Assembly: GCA_029689965.1 (NCBI GenBank) | Contig: CP121450.1 | Location: 2,914,001 to 2,978,000, forward strand | Direction of reading: 5' to 3' | Length of the DNA stretch: 64,000 bases | Source of the DNA: Curtobacterium flaccumfaciens | GTDB lineage: Bacteria > Actinomycetota > Actinomycetes > Actinomycetales > Microbacteriaceae | Shown: in pieces, positions 30,853-40,610 of the stretch | Layout: every line of letters starts with the position of its first letter | How positions within the stretch are numbered: the stretch's first letter is position 1 | Made by a program: the position numbers and the translations under genes | The notes under the pieces: generated by a model | Told to the model about the DNA's origin: nothing | Seen by the model: only the letters and a program-made list of their open reading frames with translations | Databases searched by the model: none

Positions 30853-30900
30853 GACGGACGGGAGGCGCGGTGCCAGCTGGCACCGCGCCTCCCGTCCGTC
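30853..30900. repeat. Dispersed long palindrome, copy 5 (48 bp, perfect)
   Basis: Perfect 24+24 palindrome with the core GGAGGCGCGGTGCCAG, between convergent lipA and a small membrane protein gene. Same family as at 3566. Confidence 0.92.
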
Positions 30901-30912
30901 AGGTGGTCGCGA

Positions 30913-31071
30913 CTACGCGCGACCGCGGATGCTCCTGAGGAGCCAGCCGATGACGGCGAGCAGCAGGATCACGATCCCCACCCAGAGCAGGAACTTCAGC
31001 GCGGACACGAAGATCCCGCTGAAGAGCAGGACGAGGCCGACGATGATCGCGATGATCAGCAGTGCGGGCAT
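30913..31071 (-). CDS. Small hydrophobic membrane protein, 52 residues
   Basis: Not assigned to a family with certainty. ATG at 31071 is preceded by GGAGACCCTC. The product begins MPALLIIAIIVGLVLLFSG, has a second helix LWVGIVILLLAVIGWLL and a basic end RSIRGRA. Codon third positions are mostly G or C and the binding site is good, so I consider it real. It lies downstream of ftsY on the same strand, with 96 bases between. Confidence 0.65.
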   Translation of the reverse strand: MPALLIIAIIVGLVLLFSGIFVSALKFLLWVGIVILLLAVIGWLLRSIRGRA

Positions 31072-31167
31072 GAGGGTCTCCAATCCCTGGAACGAGACCG
31101 AGCGGGTGCCCGGGCCGAAGAGGACGCTACTCGTCCGACGGCGAACACGTTCGGTCTGCGGGAGCGC

Positions 31168-32038
31168 TCAGCCGACCAGGTTCTGCACGAACACGTGCGG
31201 CGTGAAGCCCGTGAGGTCGTTGATGCCCTCGCCCTGCCCGATCAGCTTGATCGGGATGCCCGTCTTCTCCTGGACGCTCAGGACGAACCCGGCCTTCGCC
31301 GAGCCGTCGAGCTTGGTGATGACGAGCCCGGTGACCCCGGCGCCCTCGATGAACGCCTGCGCCTGCGCGAGGCCGTTCTGCCCGGTCGTCGCGTCCAGCA
31401 CGAGGAGCACCTCGGCGATCTCGGTCTGCTTCTCGACCACGCGCTTGATCTTCGAGAAGCTCGTCCATCAGTCCGGCCTTGGTGTGCAGCCGGCCGGCGG
31501 TGTCGATGACGACGATCTCGGTGCCCTCGCGGATGGCCTTCTCGACGGTCTGGTACGCCACCGACGCCGGGTCCTGTCCGGGCTGCGCCGGTCGGACGAC
31601 GTCGACGCCGGCGCGCTCGGCCCAGGTCGCGACCTGCTCGACCGCGGCGGCGCGGAAGGTGTCGGCGGCGCCCACGACGACGGAGCGGTCGTACGTCTTG
31701 AGGAACTTCGCGAACTTGCCGATCGTGGTGGTCTTGCCGACGCCGTTCACCCCGACGACGAGCACGACCGCGGGTCGGTTCGAGAGCTTCAGCGTGGTGT
31801 CGAGCTTCGAGAGCCGTTCCTCGAGGACCTCGCGGAGCATGCGCTGCAGGTCGGCGGGGTCGGTCGTGCCGTACCGGTCGACGCGGGCGTGCAGGTCCTC
31901 GATGATCTCCTCGGAGATGTCCGGCCCGAAGTCCGCGCCGATGAGCGCCGTCTCGAGGTCGTCCCACGTGGTCTCGTCGATCGTCTTGCGCTGGAACAGC
32001 CCGCGCAGGCGGGAGGACAGGGACCAGGAACTCGCCAT
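31168..32038 (-). CDS. ftsY: SRP receptor FtsY, one frameshift
   Basis: Membrane-associated GTPase partner of Ffh. Motifs: VVGVNGVGKTTTIGKF, GAADTFRAAA, IDTAGRLHTK, ITKLDGSAKAG and the end GFTPHVFVQNLVG. An extra base near 31457 (GAGAAGCTCG for GAGAGCTCG) breaks DELSKIKRVVEK. Corrected length is 289 residues, a short NG-type FtsY lacking the acidic A domain, as in many Actinobacteria. Confidence 0.94.
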
Positions 32039-32091
32039 GCTCCCAGCTTAGAGCGCGCCGCACGTCCGCCGTGCCCGGTATGCTCGATCAC

Positions 32092-32236
32092 ACGAAGGGG
32101 AGTATTCCTCCTCGGTGACCTCGTCAGTACGGTCCGGGACGATCCGGATCCGGGCGCCGGCCCACTGCCAGCACGAACGGCAGTCGGCGGAAGAGACCTT
32201 CAGGCCTCGGCGTACCCGGTGCGCCCCCTGAAGGGA
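32092..32236 (+). ncRNA. yybP-ykoY manganese riboswitch upstream of terC
   Basis: The leader begins CACACGAAGGGGAGTATTCC, matching the conserved GGGGAGUA of the yybP-ykoY class, continues with a stem CGGTGACCTCGTCAGTACGG and a GC-rich arm, and contains AAGAGACCTTCAGG at 32191-32204, matching the AGACCUU element of the class (compare the E. coli alx leader). A TATGCT -10-like box at 32079-32084 fits a transcription start near 32091. It ends just before terC. Known members sense Mn2+ and control TerC/Alx exporters, so induction by manganese is likely. Confidence 0.85.
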
Positions 32237-32241
32237 ACTCG

Positions 32242-33267
32242 ATGGACGTCCATCTCTCCGTCTGGCTCATCACCATCGCCGGCATCCTCGCGCTGTTGGT
32301 CTTCGACTTCTACTCGCACGTGCGCACACCGCACGTGCCGCACATCCGCGAGTCCGCGTTCTGGTCCGCCGTGTACATCGCCCTCGCGATCGCGTTCGGC
32401 GTCGGCGTCTGGGTGCTCGGCGGACACCAGGCCGGCGGCGAGTACTTCGCCGGGTGGCTCACCGAGAAGGCGCTCTCGGTCGACAACCTGTTCGTCTTCC
32501 TCATCATCATGACGACCTTCGCGGTGCCGAAGGAGTTCCAGCAGAAGGTGCTCCTCGTCGGCGTCGCGATCGCACTCGTCGCCCGCGGCGCGTTCATCGC
32601 CGCCGGCGTGGTGATCATCGAGAACCTCTCCTGGGTCTTCTACGTCTTCGGCGCGCTGCTGTTCTGGCTGGCCTGGTCGCAGATCCGCGGCGGCGAGGAG
32701 CACGACGCGTCCGAGGGCGATTCGCGGCTGATCCGCATCCTGCGTCGCGTCATCCCGACCGCGAAGGACTACGACGGCGACCGCCTGACCACCAGGGTCG
32801 ACGGGAAGCGGATGTTCACGCCGATGCTGCTCGTCATGGTGTCGATCGGCCTCACCGACGTGCTGTTCGCCCTCGACTCCATCCCGGCGATCTTCGGGCT
32901 GACGCAGGACGCCTTCATCGTGTTCACCGCGAACGCGTTCTCCCTGCTCGGTCTGCGGCAGCTGTACTTCCTCATCTCGGGCCTGCTCGAGAAGCTCATC
33001 TACCTCGGGCAGGGCCTCGCGGTCATCCTCGCGTTCATCGGCGTGAAGCTCGTGTTCCACGCGATGCACGTCAACGAGCTGCCGTTCATCAACGGCGGCG
33101 AGCACATCGAGTGGGCGCCGGAGATCCCGATCTGGTTCTCGCTAAGCTTCATCATGGCGACGATCGCGGTCGCGACGGTCGCGTCGCTGGTGGTGTCGAA
33201 CAAGCGGGTGAAGCGAGGGCTGACGCCGACGGGCTCGCAGCGCACGCTCGAGGCCGACGCGCAGTAG
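32242..33267 (+). CDS. terC: TerC/Alx family integral membrane protein
   Basis: TerC family, linked to manganese export or metallation of secreted enzymes. 341 residues with seven or more helices. Signatures: EKALSVDNLFVFLIIM near residue 77 and GLTDVLFALDSIPAIFG near 213, each with membrane Asp/Asn residues thought to bind metal. ATG at 32242 after GAAGGGAACTCG. Frame intact. Preceded by a manganese riboswitch and followed by a perfect palindrome. Confidence 0.92.
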   Translation: MDVHLSVWLITIAGILALLVFDFYSHVRTPHVPHIRESAFWSAVYIALAIAFGVGVWVLGGHQAGGEYFAGWLTEKALSVDNLFVFLIIMTTFAVPKEFQQKVLLVGVAIALVARGAFIAAGVVIIENLSWVFYVFGALLFWLAWSQIRGGEEHDASEGDSRLIRILRRVIPTAKDYDGDRLTTRVDGKRMFTPMLLVMVSIGLTDVLFALDSIPAIFGLTQDAFIVFTANAFSLLGLRQLYFLISGLLEKLIYLGQGLAVILAFIGVKLVFHAMHVNELPFINGGEHIEWAPEIPIWFSLSFIMATIAVATVASLVVSNKRVKRGLTPTGSQRTLEADAQ

Positions 33268-33280
33268 TCGCGACCACCTT

Positions 33281-33324
33281 CGGACGGGAGGCGCGGTGCC
33301 GGCCGGCACCGCGCCTCCCGTCCG
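33281..33324. repeat. Dispersed long palindrome, copy 6 (44 bp, perfect)
   Basis: Perfect 22+22 palindrome with no loop; each arm carries GGACGGGAGGCGCGGTGCC. It lies 13 bases past terC and between convergent terC and smc. Almost identical to copy 5. Confidence 0.92.
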
Positions 33325-33328
33325 TCTG

Positions 33329-33420
33329 TGCCCGAGTCTCGGACCGCGATCGCCGAGTCCCGGGGTAGGCGACACTTCTCGGACTCAGGAGCGCGAGAAG
33401 TGTCGCCATGCCCGAGTCTC
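33329..33420. repeat. CGAGACTCGG repeat element (family D), copy 2, with 14-bp stem
   Basis: Outer motif CCGAGTCTCGG at the left and CCGAGTCTC at the right enclose a perfect inner stem, GGCGACACTTCTCG (33368-33381) pairing with CGAGAAGTGTCGCC (33394-33407), loop 12 bases. It is 30 bases past the smc stop and could terminate smc, though there is no U tract. Confidence 0.75.
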
Positions 33421-33436
33421 CGGCCAGGGCAGGTCG

Positions 33437-36400
33437 CTACGCGACCGCGTCGGCCGGCTCCGCCGACCGCGCCTGCACGCGCTGCCCCACGACGGCGGAG
33501 ACGCCGTCCTGGCGCATCGAGACGCCGTACAGCGCGTCGGCGATCTCCATCGTGCGCTTCTGGTGCGTGATGACGATGAGCTGCGAGGACTCCCGAAGCC
33601 GCTCGAACACGGTCAGCAGACGCCCGAGGTTGGCGTCGTCGAGCGCCGCCTCGACCTCGTCCATGATGTAGAACGGCGACGGCCGGGCCGTGAAGATCGC
33701 CACGAGGAGCGCCACCGCTGCCAGGGACCGCTCGCCGCCCGACAGCAGCGTCAGCCGGTCGATCTTCTTCCCGCGGGCTTCGCCTGCACGTCGATCCCCG
33801 TCGCGAGCAGGTCGTCCGGGTTCGTCAGCGTGATCGAGCCCGAGCCGCCCGGGAACAGGATCGGGAAGATGACGTCGAAGGCGTCCTTCGTGTCCGAGAA
33901 CGCCGACTCGAAGATGGTCTGCATCTTCGTGTCGAGCTCGTCGATGATCGTCATGAGGTCGGCACGGGTCTTCTGCAGGTCCTCGAGCTGCTCGGCGAGG
34001 AACGCGTGCCGCTGCTCGAGCGCCTGGAACTCCTCGAGCGCGAGCGGGTTCACCTTGCCGAGGCTGTCCGAGGTCGCGTTCGGCGGCCCTGAGCCGGCGT
34101 TCCTGCTCGGCACGGTCGTAGGGCACGGTCTCGACGTCGGCGGGATCGACGTCGTCGGTCGCGTCGTACTCGGGCAGGGCCGGGCCGCCGGGCAGCGTGG
34201 ACTCGGCGTCCACGAGCGCGGGTGCGTCGGCGTCGCCCACGGCATCGGCGTCGACGGCCGCCTCGACGTCGGTGACCGCTTCGACACCGGTGGCTACGGC
34301 GGTGTCGGCGATTCCGAGGTCGGCGGTTCCGACGCCGGCAGCGCCGTCGTCGGAGGCCGTGTCGGACCCGTCCGCCACGGCCTCTTCGGCCGCGCGCGCC
34401 CGTTCGGCCTCGCGGTGCCGCCGGGCGAGCACCCGCGGGTCGACCAGCACGTCGACCGGCACCGGCACGTGCGGCCCGTACTCCGTGACCAGCACCGCTT
34501 CGACGAGTCCGAGCTCACTCTGGGCCCGGTCGAGCAGACCGGACACGTGCAGCTTCTTCTCGTAGATCTCCATCTCGAGCGAGTGCACGCCGTCGGTGAT
34601 GGTCTGCAGCCGGTCCCGGAGCTCACGCTCCTCGTTCCGGATCGTCTGGAGCTCGGTGTTCCGCTTCGACCGCTCGGACTCCTCCGTCGCGAGCTGCACG
34701 CGGGCCTCGGCGAGCGATCGGTCGACGGCCCCGAGCAGTCCCGGCAGGTCGGCGAGGACCCCTTCGGCGACGGCGATCTGTCCGCGCCGGATGACCGCGA
34801 GCCGCGCGGCCTCCTCGGCCGCCGCTCGTTCGGCCTCGAGCTGCCGCTCCAGCTGGTCGGCGCGGTTCCGCTCGGCCCGTACCCGTTCGCGGACGGTCTC
34901 CACCTGGATGCGCTGCTCGATCTCGGCCGCGCGAGCGGACTCGAGGGCGTCCAGGAGCGCCGGACGCTCGGACGCGTCGACGACCGGACGCGGACCGTCG
35001 GTGAACGCGAGCTGCGTCTGCTCGGCCGCGGCGAGGGCTGCTTCGGCCGCCTCGACCGCGCCGTCCGTCTCGGCGAGCGCGGCACGCAGCCGCTCGACCT
35101 CGGCCGTCGCGTTCTCCGCCTTCGCCCGGGTCGACGCGCTGCTCCGGTCGTACTCGGCCTTCGTCCGTGCGTACGCGCGCGACGACGCGTCGGCCTCGTC
35201 CGCCCGGCGTCGTGCGTCCTCGACGGCGGTGCGAGCGGCCTGGAGGCGCGTGGCCGCGTCCTCCGCATCGCTCGCGATCGCGTCGCATCGGGCCACGGCG
35301 TCGTCGCGCTCCGCGACGAGCTCGATGCGCGACGTCATGCGCTCCCCGCCGCCGGTCACGCGGACCGCGCGGACGAGGTCGCCGGACCGTGTCACCACCG
35401 TGGCGTGCGGGACGGCGGTGAGCACTCCCTCGAGGTCGACGCCCTCCGACTCGGCGACGAGCGTGTCGCGCAGGATCGCGGCGATGGCGGGCGGCCCCTG
35501 GACGAGGTCGAGCGCGCGCCGGACACCGGCGGGCAGCCGATCGGGCGGCTCGGCGGCCGGCGCGTCGGCGTCGGCGACGACCACGTCGATGCGGCCGATG
35601 TCCTCGGAGCGGGCGTGTGCGACGGCGTCGAGCGCCACCGAGCGGTCCGCGGCGAGGACGGCGTCGGCGAGCCCGTCGAGCGCGATCGCGACCGCCCCTT
35701 CGAACCCCGGCGTCACCGTCAGGGAGTCGGCGAGGCGACCGACGATGCCGGCCCGGCCCGCGTCGATGAGCGCCTGGGAGCCGTCACGCACGTCGATCGA
35801 CATGCCGAGCGCGGCGACGCGGGCGTCGAGGGCGTCCCGCTCCCGCTCGAGGGCGTGCAGGCGGTCGCGGTACTCGTCCCGAGCGGTCTGCGCCGCCTCC
35901 TGCTGTTCGCGGGCGGTCTCGAGTGCGGTCGTCAGGGCGTCCTCGTCGATGCCGTCGGAGGGGTCCGCGCCGAGTTCGGCGAGGGCTGCTGCTGCGCGCT
36001 CGGCACGGTCCTCGGCCTCGGCGAGGGCGCGTTCCCGACGCTCCCGGTCGGCCACGGCGGACCCGCGCTTCGACCGGGCCACGTCGACCGCGGAGGCGAG
36101 ACGCTGGGCCTCGAGGTCGTGCTGGGAGACGAGGGCGGCCTGCGCGGCGATGCGCTCGTCGAGGGCGTCGAGCCCCGCGCGGGCCTCCTGCACGCGCTGT
36201 ACCGCCGCGGCCGTGCCGCCGGTCATCTCCGCGGCCTGGGCCTCGAGCCGATCGGCCTCGTTGCGGACGCTCTGCACCTGCTCCGGCGTGATGGTCGGGC
36301 CCTGCTGGGGCGCGTCGGCCTGCTGCGCGAGGAACATCAGCCGCTGGTTCGCCAGGCTGGACAGGCCGCGGAGCCGCTCGTGGACGCTCTCCAGCCGGTG

Positions 36401-37262
36401 CACGACCGTCCGCGCGCGGTCGACGTCGTCGCCGACCATGCTCTGCTCGACCTGCTGCTGGCGGGCGCGCGTCTGGTCGAGGCGTTCCTGCAGCACGATG
36501 CGCTCGGACTTGCGGCCGGCCTCGACCTCCTGGTGCTCGTGGAGCTCCCTGCGCAGGCGGACCACGTCGTCGGCCAGGATGCGGGCCTTGGCGTCGCGGG
36601 CGACAGCTGCCACCGACTGGGCCTTGCGAGCGACCTCGGCTTGTCGTCCGAGGGGCTTCAGCTGCCGACGGATCTCGCCCGCGAGGTCGGACAGCCGGGT
36701 GAGGTTCGTCTGCATCGCCTCGAGCTTGCGAAGGGTCTTCTCCTTGCGCCGTCGGTGCTTGAGGATGCCGGCGGCCTCCTCGATGAAGCCACGGCGGTCC
36801 TCCGGAGTGGCGTGCAGGACCTTGTCGAGCTGCCCCTGGCCGACGATGACGTGCATCTCACGGCCGAGGCCGGTGTCGCTCAGCAGCTCCTGGACGTCCA
36901 GCAGGCGGCAGTTCTCGCCGTTGATCGCGTACTCGCTGCCGCCGTTGCGGAACAGCGTGCGCGAGATCGTCACCTCGGAGTACTCGATCGGCAGCAGACC
37001 GTCGGAGTTGTCGATCGTGAGGAGCACCTGTGCACGACCGAGCGGTCCGCGGGTCGACGTGCCGGCGAAGATGACGTCCTCCATCTTGCCCCGCGGAGGG
37101 TCTTCGCGCCCTGCTCGCCCATCACCCACGCCAGGGCGTCGACGACGTTGGACTTGCCGGAGCCGTTCGGCCGACGATGCACGTCACGCCGGGCTCGAAC
37201 GCGAACGTCGTCGGCTGCGCGAAGGACTTGAACCCCTTGATGGTCAGGCTCTTCAAGTACAT
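33437..37262 (-). CDS. smc: Chromosome segregation protein SMC, four frameshifts
   Basis: Condensin ATPase. N-terminal head [20 protein letters not shown] with Walker [16 protein letters not shown], long coiled coils, hinge around residues 500-660, and C-terminal head with [14 protein letters not shown] and [18 protein letters not shown]. One base is missing near 37174, 37091 and 33778 and one extra near 34070; corrected length is 1275 residues. This exceeds the usual ~1180 because of a ~95-residue Ala/Asp/Val-rich acidic insert in the C-terminal coiled coil (about 34110-34390). First gene of the smc-mutM-rnc-rpmF region. Confidence 0.95.
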
Positions 37263-37344
37263 GCGGTCTCCGGGTGTGCTGGCTCGCGTGCTGGCGGCTG
37301 TGCTGCTGGGCTGTGCTGCTGGGCGGTGCTCGCTCGGCGTCAGG

Positions 37345-38314
37345 CTAGCGCGTGCGGGCGCGTGGGCGCGGTTGGCACACGGGGCAGACGTGGCTCGACC
37401 GGTTCATGAACGCCTCGCGCACGATCGTCGTGCCGCAGCGCGGGCACGGTCTCCCCTGCTGCCCGTACACGGTGAGTCGTTGCGAGAAGTACCCGGACTG
37501 TCCGTTGACGTTGACGTACTGCGCGTCGAAGCTCGTGCCGCCGTCCTCCAGCGCGCGGCGGAGCACGCCCGGACCTCGTCGAGCAGGTGCAGGAGCGTCC
37601 CGCGCGGGAGGCGGTCCGCCGGGCGGTCGTAGTGCAGCTTCGCGGCCCACAGCGACTCGTCGGCGTAGATGTTCCCGATGCCGCTCACGACGCCCTGGTC
37701 GAGCAGGACACGCTTGATCCCGCTCGAACGCTTCCGGGCCATCGCCGCGAACCGGTCGTCGTCGAACGCCGGGTCGAGGGGGTCGCGGGCGATGTGCGAC
37801 ACCTGCCTCGGGATGCTCCGGCGCCAGACCGCGTCCGGCTCGGCCTGGTCGACGTACCCGGCGGAGCCCGCCGGAGCACCGTCGAGCGTCGGCACCATCT
37901 CGTCGATCGCCATCGAGCCGAACTTGCGCTGGTCGACGAACTCGAGCTCGACCGGGGGCTCCGGTGCGCCGCCGCGGTCGGTGCCCGCGGGCTGCGCCCG
38001 AGGAGGATGCGACGGTGCCTCGCGGCTTCGCGTCCGCGCCCGAGCAGGATCTGACCGCTCATGCCGAGGTGGGCGACGAGCGCCTCGGGCCGATCGTCCT
38101 CGTGCGCCGGCTCCAGCGGGAACCACATGAACTTGCCGCGGCGGACCGCCGCCGCGATGGTGCGTCCGGCCAACCGGTCGACGAAGTCCTCCGCCGGGCC
38201 GTCGTGGCGGGTCAGCGCCCGGTCGTCGAGGACGTCCACGCGCAGCACGTGTGCACCGCTGACGGCGGGTTCGAGGCCCGCGCGGACGACCTCGACCTCG
38301 GGGAGTTCGGGCAC
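37345..38314 (-). CDS. mutM: Formamidopyrimidine-DNA glycosylase, two frameshifts
   Basis: Base-excision enzyme for 8-oxoguanine. N-terminal catalytic [11 protein letters not shown], the [11 protein letters not shown] strand, helix-two-turn-helix [16 protein letters not shown] and zinc finger [13 protein letters not shown]...CPVCQ. One base is missing near 38001 and near 37573. Corrected length 323 residues. GTG start at 38314, two bases after the rnc stop. Confidence 0.94.
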
Positions 38315-38318
38315 GCGG

Positions 38319-39044
38319 TCAGGCCGCCCGGCCGGACAGCCGTGTCCACGCCTCGAGCGCGGCGGCCATCTCGGCGGTCTTCTTGCTCGACCCGGAGCCG
38401 GTGGAGACGTCCTCGCCCTGCAGCACGACCGTCGCGTGGAAGGTCTTGTCGTGGTCGGGACCCGCCTCGGTCACGCGGTACGACGGGTTCCCGAGCGAGA
38501 GGCTCGACGCGAGCTCCTGCAGGCTCGTCTTCGGGTCCATCGCCGCGCCGAAGCGATCCGGGTCGACCAGCAGCGGTTCGACGAGCCGGAGGACGAGCGC
38601 GGTCGCCGGGTCCGGGCCGGCGGACAGGTAGGTCGCGCCGATCACGGCTTCCACCGTGTCGGCGAGGATCGACGACTTGTCGCGGCCGCCGGTCTGCTCC
38701 TCGCCCTTGCCGAGCCGCACGTACTCGCCGAGCCCGATCATCCGGGCGATCTCGGCCAGGGCGACCGTCGACACGAGGCTCGCACGTCGCTTGGCGAGGT
38801 CGCCCTCGTCGAGATCGGGGAAGGACCGGTAAAGCTTCACGGTCACGGCCTGGCCGAGGATCGAGTCCCCGAGGAACTCGAGGCGTTCGTTGTGCCCGAT
38901 GCCGCCGTGCTCGTACGCGTACGAGCGGTGCGTCAGTGCGAGCTGGAGCAGCTCGAGGTCGATGTCGGCCCCGAGGATGCCCTGCAGACGAACGACGTCC
39001 GACCCCACGGGGCGGGACCCCGTGGCGCCGGACGTCGCGGTCAT
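38319..39044 (-). CDS. rnc: Ribonuclease III
   Basis: Double-strand RNA endonuclease for rRNA maturation. Signature HNERLEFLGDSILGQ near residue 55, metal-binding DKSSILADTVEAVIGA near 125, then a dsRNA-binding domain (DPKTSLQELASSLSL to the end). 241 residues from ATG at 39044. Intact. Follows rpmF by 13 bases, usual actinobacterial order. Confidence 0.95.
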   Translation of the reverse strand: MTATSGATGSRPVGSDVVRLQGILGADIDLELLQLALTHRSYAYEHGGIGHNERLEFLGDSILGQAVTVKLYRSFPDLDEGDLAKRRASLVSTVALAEIARMIGLGEYVRLGKGEEQTGGRDKSSILADTVEAVIGATYLSAGPDPATALVLRLVEPLLVDPDRFGAAMDPKTSLQELASSLSLGNPSYRVTEAGPDHDKTFHATVVLQGEDVSTGSGSSKKTAEMAAALEAWTRLSGRAA

Positions 39045-39057
39045 GCGTTCGGTCCGA

Positions 39058-39261
39058 TCAGACGTCGGCGACCTTGCGGCCCTTGTACTCCATGTACAGG
39101 GGCGTGCCGGCGGAGTCCTCGACGACCTTGGCACGGTGCGGGAGGCTGTAGGTGACCTTGCCGTTCTCGATCGTCTTCACGAGCTGGACCGGCGCGGCCT
39201 TCCACTGCGAACGACGGGCGTGCGTGTTGGCACGGGACTGCTTGCGCTTGGGAACGGCCAT
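39058..39261 (-). CDS. rpmF: 50S ribosomal protein L32
   Basis: 67-residue protein starting [19 protein letters not shown], the classic L32 N-terminus. No zinc CxxC pair is present, so this is the C-minus, zinc-independent form. Frame intact. It follows the DUF177 gene as in most bacteria. Confidence 0.96.
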   Translation of the reverse strand: MAVPKRKQSRANTHARRSQWKAAPVQLVKTIENGKVTYSLPHRAKVVEDSAGTPLYMEYKGRKVADV

Positions 39262-39307
39262 GGTGGTTCTCTTTCGGTTGGTCGGTGGTCAGTGCGAGGG
39301 GCGGCGG

Positions 39308-39921
39308 TCAGTCGGCCTGGTCGGCGTCGGACCGCTCCTGACCCTCGGTGGTCTGGGCGTGGTCGTGCTGGCTTCGTCGGTCGTCTCGCCGCCGCTGTCC
39401 GCGTCGTCGAGGGTGAGTCCGCTCAGGGCTGCCCACCGGGGGTCCAGGACCTCGTGAGCGCGCTGCTCGCCGATGTCGGCCAGTCGCTCGCCCGTCACCG
39501 GGTCGAGGCCTGGGCAGTCCGGTCGGCAGACCGGCTGGAACGGCAGCGCCAGCACCACCGCATCTCGAACGACCTGTTCACAATCCACGTGGTCATCGTG
39601 AACGAAGAAGTCGAAATCCTCCGAGGCATCATACGCGAACAACTCGGCGAAATCGACCTCGACGGGCTCGGTGATCTCGATGAGGCAGCGCGAGCACTCC
39701 CCCTCGGCCTCGGCGCTCGCGTGGCCGGACACCAGGACGCCCTCGTGCAGTCCCTCGAGCCGGAGGTCGAGGTCCATCGTCGCGCCCTCGCGGACGGCGA
39801 TGACACCGGCACCCATCGCGTCCGGCACCGTGATGTCGAGCGAGTGCTCGCGCATCTCGCCCGGCCGGTGCGCGAGGTCGCGCACGCGCAGGGCGTAGGG
39901 GCTGTTCACGTGGGAAGACAC
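39308..39921 (-). CDS. DUF177 (YceD) family protein, one probable frameshift
   Basis: YceD/DUF177 family, encoded before rpmF and implicated in 23S rRNA handling in other organisms. Residues 1-170 are clear (LRVRDLAHRPGEMREHSLD; GECSRCLIEITEPVEVDF; VCRPDCPGLDPVTGERLAD), with two Cys pairs. The annotated frame would end at 39289 with a basic tail; inserting one base near 39357 gives an acidic end TTEGQERSDADQAD stopping at 39308, which looks more natural. I favour the latter. Confidence 0.82.
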
Positions 39922-39984
39922 GATCGACGAGCCTACCGCGATCGTGCCCGAGAGTCGAGGCGGGGACGGGCGTGTCCGGGGCGG

Positions 39985-40610
<626 letters not shown>

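Noticed and set aside
33296-37231. Very long + strand open frame of about 1300 codons
   Set aside because: Antisense shadow of smc; at this GC content the complement of a gene rarely has stops, and no domain is visible.
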